Positions 51,199 to 60,780 of a stretch of DNA of 64,000 nucleotides are shown in pieces; within the stretch, counting starts at the first letter, position 1; each line of letters begins with the position of its first letter. The DNA comes from Vibrio hepatarius. GTDB taxonomy: Bacteria; Pseudomonadota; Gammaproteobacteria; Enterobacterales; Vibrionaceae. Position numbers and translations under genes: made by a program. The notes beneath the pieces were generated by a model. That model was not told the origin of the DNA, made no database searches, and saw only the letters and a list, made by a program, of their open reading frames with translations. Location of the stretch: the NCBI RefSeq assembly GCF_011806575.1, contig NZ_JAATOO010000021.1:22107-86106 (forward strand). The letters are read 5' to 3'.

Positions 51199-51948
51199 AT
51201 GGATCGCGCACTCTATCTCGCTATGAGCGGTGCCAAGCAGAATATGCAGGCATTGCAGCTTAGATCAAACAACTTAGCAAACGTCAGTACCACGGGGTTC
51301 CGTGCTGATTTGGCGCAAGCTCGTTCTATGCAAGCTTATGGTGATGGTCTACCGACTCGTGTGTTTAGCATGACAGAGCGCCCAGGACATAACTTTCAAC
51401 AAGGCAGCGTGATCACCACTGGTCGTGACCTTGATGCCACGGTTCAAGGCGAAGGCTGGATTGCGGTCATGGATAAGATGGGCAAAGAAGGTCTGACTCG
51501 TAACGGCAACTTTAAAATCGACGTGAATGGTCTGTTGACCAGCGGCAACGGCAATCTGGTTTTAGGTGAGAACGGTGCTCCAATCACTCTGCCTATTCCA
51601 GTCAGCAAAGTTGAAATCGGTACTGACGGTACGATCTCAGTCGTTCCACAAGGTGCGCCAGCCGATGCAATGGAAATCGTTGACCGTATCAAGCTGACCA
51701 GAACCAACAATCAATCACTATTCAAAGATGTAAACGGATTATTCCGTGCCAAAGATCCTAATGCGGCATACGAAGCGGATGCCGGAGTTAAGTTGCTCAC
51801 AGGTGCACTAGAAGGCAGTAACGTCAATGCTGTCGGTGAAATGACCAGCCTGATTGACCTTCAGCGCCAGTTTGAAATGCAGGTCAAGATGATGAGCACA
51901 GCAGAAGAGATGGACAAGTCGTCTGACAGTCTGCTTCGTATGAGTTAA
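51199..51948 (+). CDS. flgF: Flagellar basal-body rod protein FlgF
   Basis: From the ATG at 51199 (249 aa) it has the axial N-terminal motif (LRSNNLANVSTTGFRAD) and the C-terminal motif (NAVGEMTSLIDLQRQFEMQ). It is the proximal-to-distal rod junction subunit. I chose this ATG over the TTG at 51184 because GGAG stands 7 nt upstream of it. It is first in flgFGHIJ. Confidence 0.95.
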   Translation: MDRALYLAMSGAKQNMQALQLRSNNLANVSTTGFRADLAQARSMQAYGDGLPTRVFSMTERPGHNFQQGSVITTGRDLDATVQGEGWIAVMDKMGKEGLTRNGNFKIDVNGLLTSGNGNLVLGENGAPITLPIPVSKVEIGTDGTISVVPQGAPADAMEIVDRIKLTRTNNQSLFKDVNGLFRAKDPNAAYEADAGVKLLTGALEGSNVNAVGEMTSLIDLQRQFEMQVKMMSTAEEMDKSSDSLLRMS

Positions 51949-51967
51949 TAGATTTTAGGAGATAACT

Positions 51968-52756
51968 ATGCATCCGGCACTATGGGTAAGTAAAACGGGC
52001 TTAGACGCCCAACAAACCAATATTTCAACGATTTCAAACAACTTGGCGAACGCCTCGACCGTCGGTTACAAAAAGAGCCGTGCGGTGTTCGAAGATCTTT
52101 TCTACCAGAATATTAACCAGCCTGGTGGTCAGTCCTCACAGAACACTGAGCTACCAAGTGGTTTGATGTTAGGCGCGGGTTCAAAAGTGGTTGCAACGCA
52201 AAAAGTGCACACCCAAGGTAATACCCAAACCACTAACAACAGCCTCGATATGATGATCGAAGGCGACGGCTTCTTCCAAATCCTGATGCCGGACGGCAAC
52301 ATCGGCTACACGCGTAACGGTCAGTTTACCGTGAACGATGAAGGCGTGATCGTGACATCTGGTGCAGGTTATGCGCTAGAACCAGAAATTGCTATTCCAG
52401 AAGATGCTATCAGCATCACTATCGGTACCGACGGTGAAGTGTCGGTGCGCTTACGTGGACAACAAGATAACCAAGTGGTCGGTCAGATCGCGACCGTTGA
52501 CTTTGTTAACCCAGGCGGCCTAGAGCCAATCGGCCAGAACTTGTACCTACCAACAGGTGCCAGTGGTGACCCACAAGAAGGCGTTCCGGGTTTTGACGGT
52601 TTTGGTGAAGTAAGACAGTCAATGCTAGAAACCTCAAACGTGAATGTTACCGAAGAACTCGTCAATATGATCGAAGCCCAGCGCGTTTACGAAATGAACT
52701 CAAAAGTCATTTCGGCGGTGGATAAGATGATGAGCTTTGTTAACCAGCAACTTTAA
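51968..52756 (+). CDS. flgG: Flagellar distal rod protein FlgG
   Basis: The 262-aa distal rod subunit has MHPALWVSKTGLDAQQT at the start (axial motif ISNNLANASTVGYKKSR follows) and NVTEELVNMIEAQRVYEMNSK at the end. Twenty nt separate it from flgF, and its length is standard. Confidence 0.96.
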   Translation: MHPALWVSKTGLDAQQTNISTISNNLANASTVGYKKSRAVFEDLFYQNINQPGGQSSQNTELPSGLMLGAGSKVVATQKVHTQGNTQTTNNSLDMMIEGDGFFQILMPDGNIGYTRNGQFTVNDEGVIVTSGAGYALEPEIAIPEDAISITIGTDGEVSVRLRGQQDNQVVGQIATVDFVNPGGLEPIGQNLYLPTGASGDPQEGVPGFDGFGEVRQSMLETSNVNVTEELVNMIEAQRVYEMNSKVISAVDKMMSFVNQQL

Positions 52757-52780
52757 TCGCTCAGCGTAGAGGATAGATCG

Positions 52781-53560
52781 ATGACCCGTATACTTGTTCT
52801 ATTGGTGGTAACTGTTTTGTCAGGCTGTAGCTTGTTACCGCCGCCAATTGAATCATCTGATGTTGTTCAAGGCACCACGACGGTTGATGCGGTTGAAGGT
52901 GATAAATCTAGCGATGACGAAAATGGCATCGTCGATACACTACGCGGCAGAAAAGATCCGGTGGCAGGTGATCCAGCTTGGGCGCCGATCCACCCTAAAC
53001 ACAAACCAGAACACTACGCAGCGGAAACGGGGTCACTGTTCGACGCAGCGCGTTCGACCAGCTTATACGACGACTCTAAGCCTCGCGGTATTGGTGACAT
53101 TATTACCGTCACACTGGACGAAAGCACCAAAGCGGCAAAAAGTTCTGATGCGGACCTGTCTAAGAACAACGACTCATCGATGGACCCACTGGAGATAGGT
53201 GGCCAACAGATGACAATTGGTGATTACAATTTCTCGTATAACCTGAGTAACGATAACTCGTTTAGTGGCAGTGCAGAGGCAAATCAAAGCAACAGTATTT
53301 CCGGTTCGATTACCGTCGAGGTTATTGAGGTGCTGGCAAACGGCAACTTAGTGATTCGTGGTGAGAAATGGCTGACTTTGAATACGGGTGACGAATATAT
53401 TCGTTTGAGTGGCACGATTCGCCCAGACGACATTTCTTACGATAATACAATTGCTTCCAATCGTATTTCGAACGCACGTATCCAATACTCGGGCACTGGA
53501 ACCAACCAAGATATGCAAGAGCCTGGATTCTTGGCACGATTCTTCAATGTATCTCTCTAA
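52781..53560 (+). CDS. flgH: Flagellar L-ring protein FlgH
   Basis: The 259-aa lipoprotein has lipobox LSGC (Cys16) and the FlgH domain (GSLFDAARSTSLYDD ... NLVIRGEKWLTLNTGDEYIRLSG). It forms the outer-membrane L ring. It lies 24 nt after flgG. Confidence 0.96.
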   Translation: MTRILVLLVVTVLSGCSLLPPPIESSDVVQGTTTVDAVEGDKSSDDENGIVDTLRGRKDPVAGDPAWAPIHPKHKPEHYAAETGSLFDAARSTSLYDDSKPRGIGDIITVTLDESTKAAKSSDADLSKNNDSSMDPLEIGGQQMTIGDYNFSYNLSNDNSFSGSAEANQSNSISGSITVEVIEVLANGNLVIRGEKWLTLNTGDEYIRLSGTIRPDDISYDNTIASNRISNARIQYSGTGTNQDMQEPGFLARFFNVSL

Positions 53561-53611
53561 TCCCGTCTGTAGTCGCTTTTTTGGCACAGAGTTAGAGTGA
53601 AAGGTATTCCG

Positions 53612-54703
53612 ATGAAGAAGTTGATTCTATTAATTACCAGCGCATTATTGCTGGCAACGCACGCTCAGGCAGCACGTATTAAAGATGTCTCGCAAGTCGC
53701 AGGCGTGCGTAGTAACCAACTTGTTGGCTACGGTTTGGTGACAGGCCTACCTGGGACTGGCGAATCAACTCCTTTTACAGATCAAAGCTTTAATGCCATG
53801 CTGCAGAAGTTTGGCATTCAACTTCCACCGGGAACTAAACCCAAAACGAAAAACGTCGCAGCGGTTATCGTGACCGCCGAGTTGCCTGCATTTTCAAAAC
53901 AAGGTCAGACAATCGACGTAACGGTTTCATCTGTTGGTGCGGCAAAAAGCCTGCGTGGCGGCACACTGATGCAAACCATGCTGAAAGGTCTCGACGGGCA
54001 AATCTATGCCGTAGCGCAAGGCAACCTTGTGGTGAGCGGTTTCAGTGCGACGGGGGCGGATGGTTCGAAGATCGTCGGCAACAACCCAACTGCAGGCATG
54101 ATTTCAAACGGCGCGATTGTTGAACGCGAAATCCCAACGCCGTTCAGCCGTGGCGACTTCATTACCTTTAACCTGCTCGAATCGGATTTTACTACTGCGC
54201 AGCGTATGGCAGACGCGGTGAACAACTTCTTGGGTCCGCAGATGGCTTCTGCAGTAGACGCGACGTCAGTAAAAGTGCGCGCGCCGCGTGATATTTCCCA
54301 ACGCGTGGCCTTCTTATCAGCAATCGAAAACCTAGAATTTAACCCTGCTGAAGGTTCAGCGAAAATCATCGTTAACTCTCGGACTGGCACTATCGTTGTC
54401 GGCAAGCATGTACGCCTTAAGCCTGCAGCCGTTACTCACGGTGGTATGACAGTAGCGATCAAAGAAAACCTCAATGTTAGCCAGCCGAATGCGTTCAGTG
54501 GCGGTGAAACCGTGGTTGTTCCAGACAGCGAGATTGAAGTGACCGAAGAGCAGGGCAAGATGTTTAAGTTCGAACCAGGCCTAACGCTCGATGATTTGGT
54601 TCGCGCAGTCAACGAAGTAGGCGCAGCGCCCTCTGATTTAATGGCTATCCTGCAAGCGTTGAAGCAAGCGGGGGCGATTGAAGGCCAACTGATTATTATT
54701 TGA
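53612..54703 (+). CDS. flgI: Flagellar P-ring protein FlgI
   Basis: The 363-aa periplasmic protein has a signal peptide ending AQA (about 1-19) followed by ARIKDVSQVAGVRSNQLVGY, the FlgI start. I chose the ATG at 53612 with AAGG 7 nt upstream; a GTG at 53597 is in frame but less likely. It forms the peptidoglycan-level P ring with help from FlgA. Confidence 0.96.
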   Translation: MKKLILLITSALLLATHAQAARIKDVSQVAGVRSNQLVGYGLVTGLPGTGESTPFTDQSFNAMLQKFGIQLPPGTKPKTKNVAAVIVTAELPAFSKQGQTIDVTVSSVGAAKSLRGGTLMQTMLKGLDGQIYAVAQGNLVVSGFSATGADGSKIVGNNPTAGMISNGAIVEREIPTPFSRGDFITFNLLESDFTTAQRMADAVNNFLGPQMASAVDATSVKVRAPRDISQRVAFLSAIENLEFNPAEGSAKIIVNSRTGTIVVGKHVRLKPAAVTHGGMTVAIKENLNVSQPNAFSGGETVVVPDSEIEVTEEQGKMFKFEPGLTLDDLVRAVNEVGAAPSDLMAILQALKQAGAIEGQLIII

Positions 54704-54714
54704 TGGAGCTGAAG

Positions 54715-55647
54715 ATGATCAATAACGGAACTGACATTGGCTTTATTCACGATATTGCAGGGCTTGACCAACTTCGTAAACAAGCGGTCAACGGCGATGA
54801 GAACAGTGAGAAAGAAGCGCTAACGGCGGCGGCTAAACAATTTGAAGCTATCTTCACGTCGATGCTGTTTAAGTCGATGCGCGATGCGAACTCATCGTTT
54901 GAGTCTGGGCTGATGGATAGCCAGAATCAACAATTCTACCGTCAGATGATGGATGAGCAAATGGCAAGCGAGCTGAGTTCATCCGGCTCGTTAGGTCTAG
55001 CGGATATGATTGTTGCCCAGTTGACGTCTGGTTCGGTGGAGGATCCAAGCGCGGTAAATCGCAGTACCGATTTTGGATCCTTGATGGAGAAAGTTGACCA
55101 GACGAGACGTGCTCGCGCCGAGCAACCAGAAGTTGACGTCGCGCAGCAAGCAGAAGTGGCAACATCAGCGCCGAAGCAGCGTCACTCGTTTGATTCCCCT
55201 GAATCTTTTGTTTCCTCAATGCGTCCTTACGCTGAAAAAGCCGCGAACGCGTTGGGTGTGGACTCGTCCTTACTATTAGCCCAAGCGGCACTTGAAACGG
55301 GCTGGGGGAAAAAGCTGGTTACGAATAGCCGTGGTAGCAGCAACAACTTATTCAATATCAAAGCGGATAAAAGTTGGAGCGGCGAGAAAGTGGCAACACA
55401 AACTTTGGAATACCATCAAGGCGTACCCGTTAAAGAGCGTGCGGCTTTCCGCTCTTACGCAAATTTTGAAGAGAGTTTTAACGACTACGTACGCTTTTTA
55501 CACGACAATCCACGCTACACATTAGCGCTTCGTCACGGTGGTAGCTCGGAACAGTTCATTCAAGGTATTCATAAAGCTGGATACGCGACAGATCCTCAGT
55601 ACGCCGACAAGGTGCTGAAGGTGAAAGCGAAAATTGACCAAATGTAA
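54715..55647 (+). CDS. flgJ: Flagellar rod-cap muramidase FlgJ
   Basis: From the ATG at 54715 (310 aa; GGAG 6 nt upstream) it joins an N-terminal rod-binding domain (about 30-110, with KQFEAIFTSMLFKSMRDAN) to a C-terminal glucosaminidase domain (about 160-310, with AQAALETGWGKK). It caps the rod and opens peptidoglycan. The start overlaps no codon of flgI (the flgI stop at 54703). Confidence 0.95.
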   Translation: MINNGTDIGFIHDIAGLDQLRKQAVNGDENSEKEALTAAAKQFEAIFTSMLFKSMRDANSSFESGLMDSQNQQFYRQMMDEQMASELSSSGSLGLADMIVAQLTSGSVEDPSAVNRSTDFGSLMEKVDQTRRARAEQPEVDVAQQAEVATSAPKQRHSFDSPESFVSSMRPYAEKAANALGVDSSLLLAQAALETGWGKKLVTNSRGSSNNLFNIKADKSWSGEKVATQTLEYHQGVPVKERAAFRSYANFEESFNDYVRFLHDNPRYTLALRHGGSSEQFIQGIHKAGYATDPQYADKVLKVKAKIDQM

Positions 55648-55658
55648 TCTTCTACATG

Positions 55659-55684
55659 AGCTCACCAATCGGTGAGCTTTTTAT
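55659..55684 (+). terminator. Intrinsic terminator of flgFGHIJ
   Basis: AGCTCACC / GGTGAGCT with an AATC loop, followed by TTTTTATTTT. Confidence 0.92.
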
Positions 55685-55723
55685 TTTCAGTCACTTACTC
55701 ATCTTCATTCTCCCTTTTCTCCT

Positions 55724-55739
55724 TGGCATATAACTTGCT
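55724..55739 (+). promoter_or_regulatory. Sigma-54 promoter of flgKL
   Basis: TGGCATA-TAAC-TTGCTT with GG-N10-GC, 57 nt before flgK. Confidence 0.93.
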
Positions 55740-55796
55740 TTCTATAACTACAGATATTCAGTTAACACTGATTTAGTAAGGTTTTTTGGGGGCAAT

Positions 55797-57671
55797 ATGG
55801 CGTCAGATCTCCTGAATCTAGGTGCGCAGAGCGTACTAACGGCTCAGAGACAACTCAACACCACCGGTCATAACATCTCTAATGTAAATACAGAGGGTTA
55901 TAGCCGTCAGTCGGTGATACAAGGCACAAATATGCCGCGCCAGTATGGTGGGGAAACTTACGGCATGGGCGTCCATGTGGAAAAAGTTCGCCGCTCATGG
56001 GATCAGTTTGCCGTCAATGAGCTTAATATGTCGACCACCAACTATGGTCGCCGCATGGATGACGAAGCCAATCTAGAGATGCTGTCTAGCATGCTTTCCT
56101 CTGTGGCGTCGAAAAAAATCCCTGAAAACCTCAACGAATGGTTCGACGCGGTAAAATCCCTTGCCGATTCACCGAATGATGTCGGTGCGCGTAAAGTGGT
56201 GTTAGAGAAGGCTGCGTTGATCACGCAAAACCTCAATGACTTTCAAGAATCAGTGCGAATCCAGTCAGATGTTGTTAATAAGCAGCTCGATGTTGCTGTC
56301 GAACGCATGAACCAAATCGGGATAGAAATCCGAGATTTGCACCGTTTGATGATGCGTACTCCTGGTCCTCACAATGATTTGATGGACCAACACGAACAAC
56401 TCATTAACGAGCTGTCTGAATACACCAAAGTCACTGTCACACCACGTAAAAATGCAGAAGGTTTCAACGTCTTTATCGGTAATGGTCATACGTTAGTTTC
56501 GGGTACTGAAGCGAGTGAGTTGACCATGATTGACGGTTCTCCGGACGTACATCAGCGCCGTCTTGCGATGATTGAAGGTAAAGGCATTAAAGCGATCACC
56601 ACTCAAGATATCGGTGGCAAGTTTGGTGCTATGTTGTCGATGCGCGATGAAAAAATACCACAGCTGCTCGATGAACTGGGCAAAATGACGACCGCATTTT
56701 CACATGAAGTTAATACTTTGCAATCGCAAGGTATGGATTTACGAGGCAATGTCGGTGGTCTGATTTTTACCGACGTTAACTCAGACATTATTGCTAAATC
56801 TCGTGTCGTTACGAGTTCTGATTCTAACGCGGATGTTGCCGTTTATATCGAAGATACAAGCCAAATCATTGCAGGAGAGTACTCACTGCAATACAACGGT
56901 GGTGAATACTATTTAACTCGTCCTGATGGTGAGCAGTTTGCCGTGCCTGTGGTGGATAACGCGATTAGCGTTGATGGGCTGCGGATTGAAATCAACCAAA
57001 ACTTGGCATCAGGTGAGCGTGTATTGTTGCGCCCGACCCGAAACGCGGCCGGACAAATCAAGATGGAAACCAACGACCCATCGCATATTGCCGCACAAAG
57101 TTATGAAGCATCTACGACATTTGCTCAAGGTAGTGCTCAGTTTTCGATTGAGAAAGCTGGCGATTTGCGTGAGTTTGAAGTGGTAATTTCTCCTGATGGG
57201 AAACAGTTTGCCGTGACTGATACTAAAGGCAAGTTGCTACTGCCGCCGCAAAGTTATCCGCCGGCCGGCGTGGTGACTGTGCAAGGAACCAGCTTTGAGC
57301 TGACAGGCGGTGCGCTACCGAACGATAAATTTACGGCAAACCTTGTCCCGTCGGAAGGGGACAACGGCAACTTGTTGAAAATGCAAAATATCCAAACCGA
57401 CAAAAAGCTCAATGATGGCGAGTCGACCGTGCTGGATATTTATCACAACTTAAATACTGATATTGGCTTGCAAACGTCTACCGCCTCTCGTCTAACCGAT
57501 GTGGCTCGTCTAGAAAAAGAGGCGGCGCAAGAGCGTGTCGCTTCGATTTCAGGCGTCAACTTGGATGAAGAAGCGGCAAACATGATGAAGTTTCAACAAG
57601 CATACATGGCTTCGTCGCGCATTATGCAGGCGGCTAATGACACCTTTAACTCTATTTTGGCACTGCGATAG
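55797..57671 (+). CDS. flgK: Hook-filament junction protein FlgK (HAP1)
   Basis: The 624-aa protein has an axial N-terminal motif (LNTTGHNISNVNTEGYSRQ) and a C-terminal motif (SGVNLDEEAANMMKFQQAYMASSRI). The long middle domain is typical of Vibrio. It joins hook and filament, and FlgN is its chaperone. It is the first gene of flgKL. Confidence 0.96.
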   Translation: MASDLLNLGAQSVLTAQRQLNTTGHNISNVNTEGYSRQSVIQGTNMPRQYGGETYGMGVHVEKVRRSWDQFAVNELNMSTTNYGRRMDDEANLEMLSSMLSSVASKKIPENLNEWFDAVKSLADSPNDVGARKVVLEKAALITQNLNDFQESVRIQSDVVNKQLDVAVERMNQIGIEIRDLHRLMMRTPGPHNDLMDQHEQLINELSEYTKVTVTPRKNAEGFNVFIGNGHTLVSGTEASELTMIDGSPDVHQRRLAMIEGKGIKAITTQDIGGKFGAMLSMRDEKIPQLLDELGKMTTAFSHEVNTLQSQGMDLRGNVGGLIFTDVNSDIIAKSRVVTSSDSNADVAVYIEDTSQIIAGEYSLQYNGGEYYLTRPDGEQFAVPVVDNAISVDGLRIEINQNLASGERVLLRPTRNAAGQIKMETNDPSHIAAQSYEASTTFAQGSAQFSIEKAGDLREFEVVISPDGKQFAVTDTKGKLLLPPQSYPPAGVVTVQGTSFELTGGALPNDKFTANLVPSEGDNGNLLKMQNIQTDKKLNDGESTVLDIYHNLNTDIGLQTSTASRLTDVARLEKEAAQERVASISGVNLDEEAANMMKFQQAYMASSRIMQAANDTFNSILALR

Positions 57672-57680
57672 GAGGCGTAA

Positions 57681-58874
57681 ATGTTAAATCGAATTTCTAG
57701 CTTCCATAACTATCAATCTGTTCAGAACGATTTACGTCGTCAAGAAACGCAAGTACATCACAATCAGGCGCAATTGGCGTCGGGTAAAAAATTGCTTAAG
57801 CCGAGCGATGACCCGTTGGCAACGCATTATATCCAAAACGTCGGTCAGCAGAAAGAGCAGCTTCGTCAATACACAGACGCGATTGTGTTGACCCGTAACC
57901 GACTAGAGCACGAAGAAGTGATCGTCTCAAACGCAGAAGATTACGCGGATGAAGCCAAGCGTACCGTGATGGAGATGATCAATGGTGCGTTATCTCCGGA
58001 AGACCGTATTGCCAAGCGACGCGAAATTGAGGAAATATCGAATAACTTCCTCAATTTGGTCAATGTTCAGGATGAAACCGGCAACTATATCTTTGCCGGC
58101 ACTAAGCCAAAGAATCAGCCTTTTTTCCGTGATAACAATGGCGACGTAACTTACGCAGGCGACGATTACCAGCGCAAAATGAAGATCTCCAATAGCTTGG
58201 AAATGCCAATCAACTCGCCTGGTAGCAAGTTGTTTATGGAAATCGACAACCCGTTTGGCGATTTCGAGCCTCAGTATGAACTAAAAGAAGCGTCTGAACT
58301 GCTACTAGAACGTGCGACCAACTTAAACCCATCGGATCAATCGACCTATAAAGTCACTTTTGTTGATATGCCGGAAGGCAAATACGGTTATCAGTTGGAG
58401 CAAAACGGTGCTGTTGTTCAGGCGGATGTGTACGAGCCTTCAAAAGGTATTCAGTTCGAAGACGTATCGATTCAGGTCAAAGGACAAATTACCAAAGGTG
58501 ATGCGATTACGCTTGAGCCGCGCAAGACCTTCAGCATTTTCGATACTTTCAGAGACACGATGGAGTTATCGATGGGCTCGGTTTCGGACTCGTCCAATAC
58601 CGCTAAGCTGCATCAGTTAACGCAAGAGTTTCACGCTGCCTTTATTCACTTAAATAAAGCACGTACTGATGTGGGTGCAAGATTGAATACCTTGGATATC
58701 CAAGAAGAGCAACACGCCGACTTCCAATTAACACTGTCGAAGTCGAAAAGTAACTTTGAAGATTTGGATTATGCAGACGCGATCATTGAGTTCAATGAAA
58801 ACTCGCGAGCTCTGCAAGCATCACAGCAGGCATTTGGTAAAACCAAAGACTTAACCCTGTTTAACTATATCTAG
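57681..58874 (+). CDS. flgL: Hook-filament junction protein FlgL (HAP3)
   Basis: The 397-aa flagellin-like protein has the N-terminal D0/D1 helix (RISSFHNYQSVQNDLRR, ASGKKLLKPSDDP) and a matching C-terminal helix. It lies 9 nt after flgK. It ends in a region with a hairpin but no clear T run. Confidence 0.95.
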   Translation: MLNRISSFHNYQSVQNDLRRQETQVHHNQAQLASGKKLLKPSDDPLATHYIQNVGQQKEQLRQYTDAIVLTRNRLEHEEVIVSNAEDYADEAKRTVMEMINGALSPEDRIAKRREIEEISNNFLNLVNVQDETGNYIFAGTKPKNQPFFRDNNGDVTYAGDDYQRKMKISNSLEMPINSPGSKLFMEIDNPFGDFEPQYELKEASELLLERATNLNPSDQSTYKVTFVDMPEGKYGYQLEQNGAVVQADVYEPSKGIQFEDVSIQVKGQITKGDAITLEPRKTFSIFDTFRDTMELSMGSVSDSSNTAKLHQLTQEFHAAFIHLNKARTDVGARLNTLDIQEEQHADFQLTLSKSKSNFEDLDYADAIIEFNENSRALQASQQAFGKTKDLTLFNYI

Positions 58875-58958
58875 AGTGGTTGATTAAAACTGCTTCGCCT
58901 TAAGTGCTATGCCTTAAGCGCAACTGCATAACCTGACAGAAATTCAGGTGGCAATAAA

Positions 58959-58979
58959 AGCGGCAATACGCTTGCCGCT
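58959..58979 (+). terminator. Hairpin downstream of flgL
   Basis: AGCGGCAA / TTGCCGCT with a 5-nt loop. No T run follows, so termination is unproven. The region 58.87-59.08 kb has CTTAAG repeats (CTTAAGTGC, CTTAAGCGC twice) but no gene. Confidence 0.5.
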
Positions 58980-59081
58980 AAAAGCTGAATAAAAACTAGA
59001 CGATATTGTTGGACTTAAGCGCTCAGTCATAAGTGATTGAAACTTAAATAAAATAAAAAATATTTTTTAGTTTTGTAAATT

Positions 59082-59097
59082 TGGCACACAACTTGAA
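59082..59097 (+). promoter_or_regulatory. Sigma-54-like promoter of the first flagellin
   Basis: TGGCAC-ACAAC-TTGAA has the -24 GG and a TTG at -12, but GA in place of GC. A sigma-54 promoter is expected for the flaA-type flagellin of Vibrio; this is the best site in the 356-nt gap. Confidence 0.6.
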
Positions 59098-59193
59098 TTA
59101 TCTAACTCAGAGTTTAAAAACAAAGTTTAAGCAGTTTCTGCTTAGCAAAGCATTTTTACGGTCAGTGCTTCCAAATGAGACTTAGCTGGCCGC

Positions 59194-59211
59194 TTCGCAA
59201 GCACTTGCGAA
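59194..59211 (+). promoter_or_regulatory. Perfect 18-bp palindrome before the first flagellin RBS
   Basis: TTCGCAAG-CA-CTTGCGAA, 8-bp arms, ends 6 nt before AGGAGAG (the ribosome site) and 19 nt before the ATG. It could be an RNA hairpin or an enhancer-binding site for a flagellar regulator. Confidence 0.5.
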
Positions 59212-59230
59212 CTCAATAGGAGAGCAAACT

Positions 59231-60370
59231 ATGACCATTACAGTAAATACTAACGTATCAGCGATGACCGCTCAGCGTTACCTGAACAAGGCAACGGGCG
59301 ATCTCAACACCTCTATGGAACGTCTGTCTTCAGGCCAGAAAATTAACAGCGCGAAAGACGACGCTGCAGGCCTACAGATTTCTAACCGATTGACAGCTCA
59401 GTCGCGTGGTCTAGATGTCGCAATGCGCAACGCTAATGATGGTATTTCGATTGCACAAACAGCTGAAGGTGCAATGAATGAGTCAACCGCGATTCTGCAA
59501 CGTATTCGTGACCTATCGCTTCAATCTGCGAACGGAACGAACTCATTGTCTGAACGTGTCGCACTAAACGAAGAAGTGACCGCACTACAAGATGAACTTA
59601 ACCGTATTGCCGAAACCACATCATTCGGTGGACGTAAACTACTGAACGGTTCATTCGGTGAAGCGTCATTCCAAATCGGTGCTAGCTCGGGTGAAGCGAT
59701 CATCATGGGGCTGACTAGTATCCGTGCTGATGACTTCCGCATGGGTGGGCAAAGTTTTATTGCTACCGAAGCGAAAGACAACGAGTGGGGCGTGCCTACA
59801 GGTGCTAACGACCTGAAGTTTGAATTCACGACCAAAGATGGCGAAGCTATTGTTCTTGATGTCCTGGCAAAACAAGGCGATGACATCGAGGAACTTGCGA
59901 CTTACATCAACGGTCAGACAGACAAGTTAAAAGCCTCGGTAGACCAAGAAGGTAAACTGCAAATCTTTGCCGCAGAGCCAAACCTAGAAGGTAACTTGGC
60001 GATTTCGGGTGGCCTAGCTACTGAGTTAGGTCTGACTGGCGGAGCCGGTACTCAAACTACAGTACAAAGCATCGATGTTCGTGATGTTGGCGGCGCGCAA
60101 AACGCGGTAGCTATTGTTGACGCGGCACTACGCTACGTAGACTCACAACGTGCAGACCTTGGTGCGAAGCAAAACCGTTTGAGCCACAGTATTAATAACT
60201 TGGCTAACATCCAAGAAAACGTTGAAGCGTCAAACAGCCGTATCCGCGATACAGACTTCGCGAAAGAAACCACGGCATTGACCAAATCACAAATCTTGCA
60301 ACAAGCTGGTACTTCGATTCTGGCTCAAGCAAAACAGTTGCCGAACTCTGCAATGTCACTATTGCAGTAG
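59231..60370 (+). CDS. Flagellin (FlaA/FlaC type)
   Basis: The 379-aa flagellin has D0/D1 ends (MTITVNTNVSAMTAQRYL, DDAAGLQISNRL; ending AKQLPNSAMSLLQ) and a central flagellin hook-IN motif (about 205-250). The N-terminal region resembles the V. cholerae FlaA type, which is the essential sigma-54-dependent flagellin. Naming differs among vibrios, so I give no symbol. It follows flgL, with a paralogue downstream. Confidence 0.9.
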   Translation: MTITVNTNVSAMTAQRYLNKATGDLNTSMERLSSGQKINSAKDDAAGLQISNRLTAQSRGLDVAMRNANDGISIAQTAEGAMNESTAILQRIRDLSLQSANGTNSLSERVALNEEVTALQDELNRIAETTSFGGRKLLNGSFGEASFQIGASSGEAIIMGLTSIRADDFRMGGQSFIATEAKDNEWGVPTGANDLKFEFTTKDGEAIVLDVLAKQGDDIEELATYINGQTDKLKASVDQEGKLQIFAAEPNLEGNLAISGGLATELGLTGGAGTQTTVQSIDVRDVGGAQNAVAIVDAALRYVDSQRADLGAKQNRLSHSINNLANIQENVEASNSRIRDTDFAKETTALTKSQILQQAGTSILAQAKQLPNSAMSLLQ

Positions 60371-60380
60371 TCGTAAATAT

Positions 60381-60417
60381 CTTCACTAACGCATTCCCAG
60401 ACGTGGGGTTAGTGAAG
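60381..60417 (+). repeat. Long inverted repeat after the first flagellin
   Basis: CTTCACTAAC / GTTAGTGAAG, perfect 10-bp arms with a 17-nt loop, directly after the stop. It is the first of three stem-loops in this 3-prime region (another: ACGAGAC / GTCTCGT at 60447-60473). The 460-nt gap to the next flagellin holds no gene. Confidence 0.6.
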
Positions 60418-60549
60418 GTGTTAAGGCAAGCGTAACGGTTGGTTTTACGAGACTCTCTCTCACACTGTCTCGTTAAGCGATAAGTTATGCAGCACTAGCC
60501 AAGCTTTGATCATTTCTCTCGATCTCCACATTGCATGGCTAACCCTATA

Positions 60550-60586
60550 GCCCCGGTTCTCTCAAAGGAAAGGGGCTTTTCTTTTG
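60550..60586 (+). terminator. Terminator of the first flagellin transcript
   Basis: AGCCCC / GGGGCT arms around a 17-nt loop, followed by TTTTCTTTTG. It lies 180 nt past the stop codon, so the transcript has a long 3-prime end. Confidence 0.72.
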
Positions 60587-60725
60587 TCTGTCATTTAACA
60601 AATCTCCTCCATTTGTCATCCCGACCAAGCTACTGAAAACTTTAATAAGATTTTTCAAAACTTCCTATTTGATCATAATTTCTAAGAAATATGCATATTC
60701 TCGTTATTTCTTATACGTTCCGCTC

Positions 60726-60752
60726 TAAAGTTAACCAATCTGCTGTCGTTAT
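60726..60752 (+). promoter_or_regulatory. Sigma-28-like promoter of the second flagellin
   Basis: TAAA, 15 nt, GTCGTTAT, matching the FliA -10 GCCGATAA at 5 of 8 bases with perfect -35 and spacing. It lies 79 nt before the ATG. Confidence 0.7.
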
Positions 60753-60780
60753 AAAGGGTACTTTGAGAGAACTCATTGGT

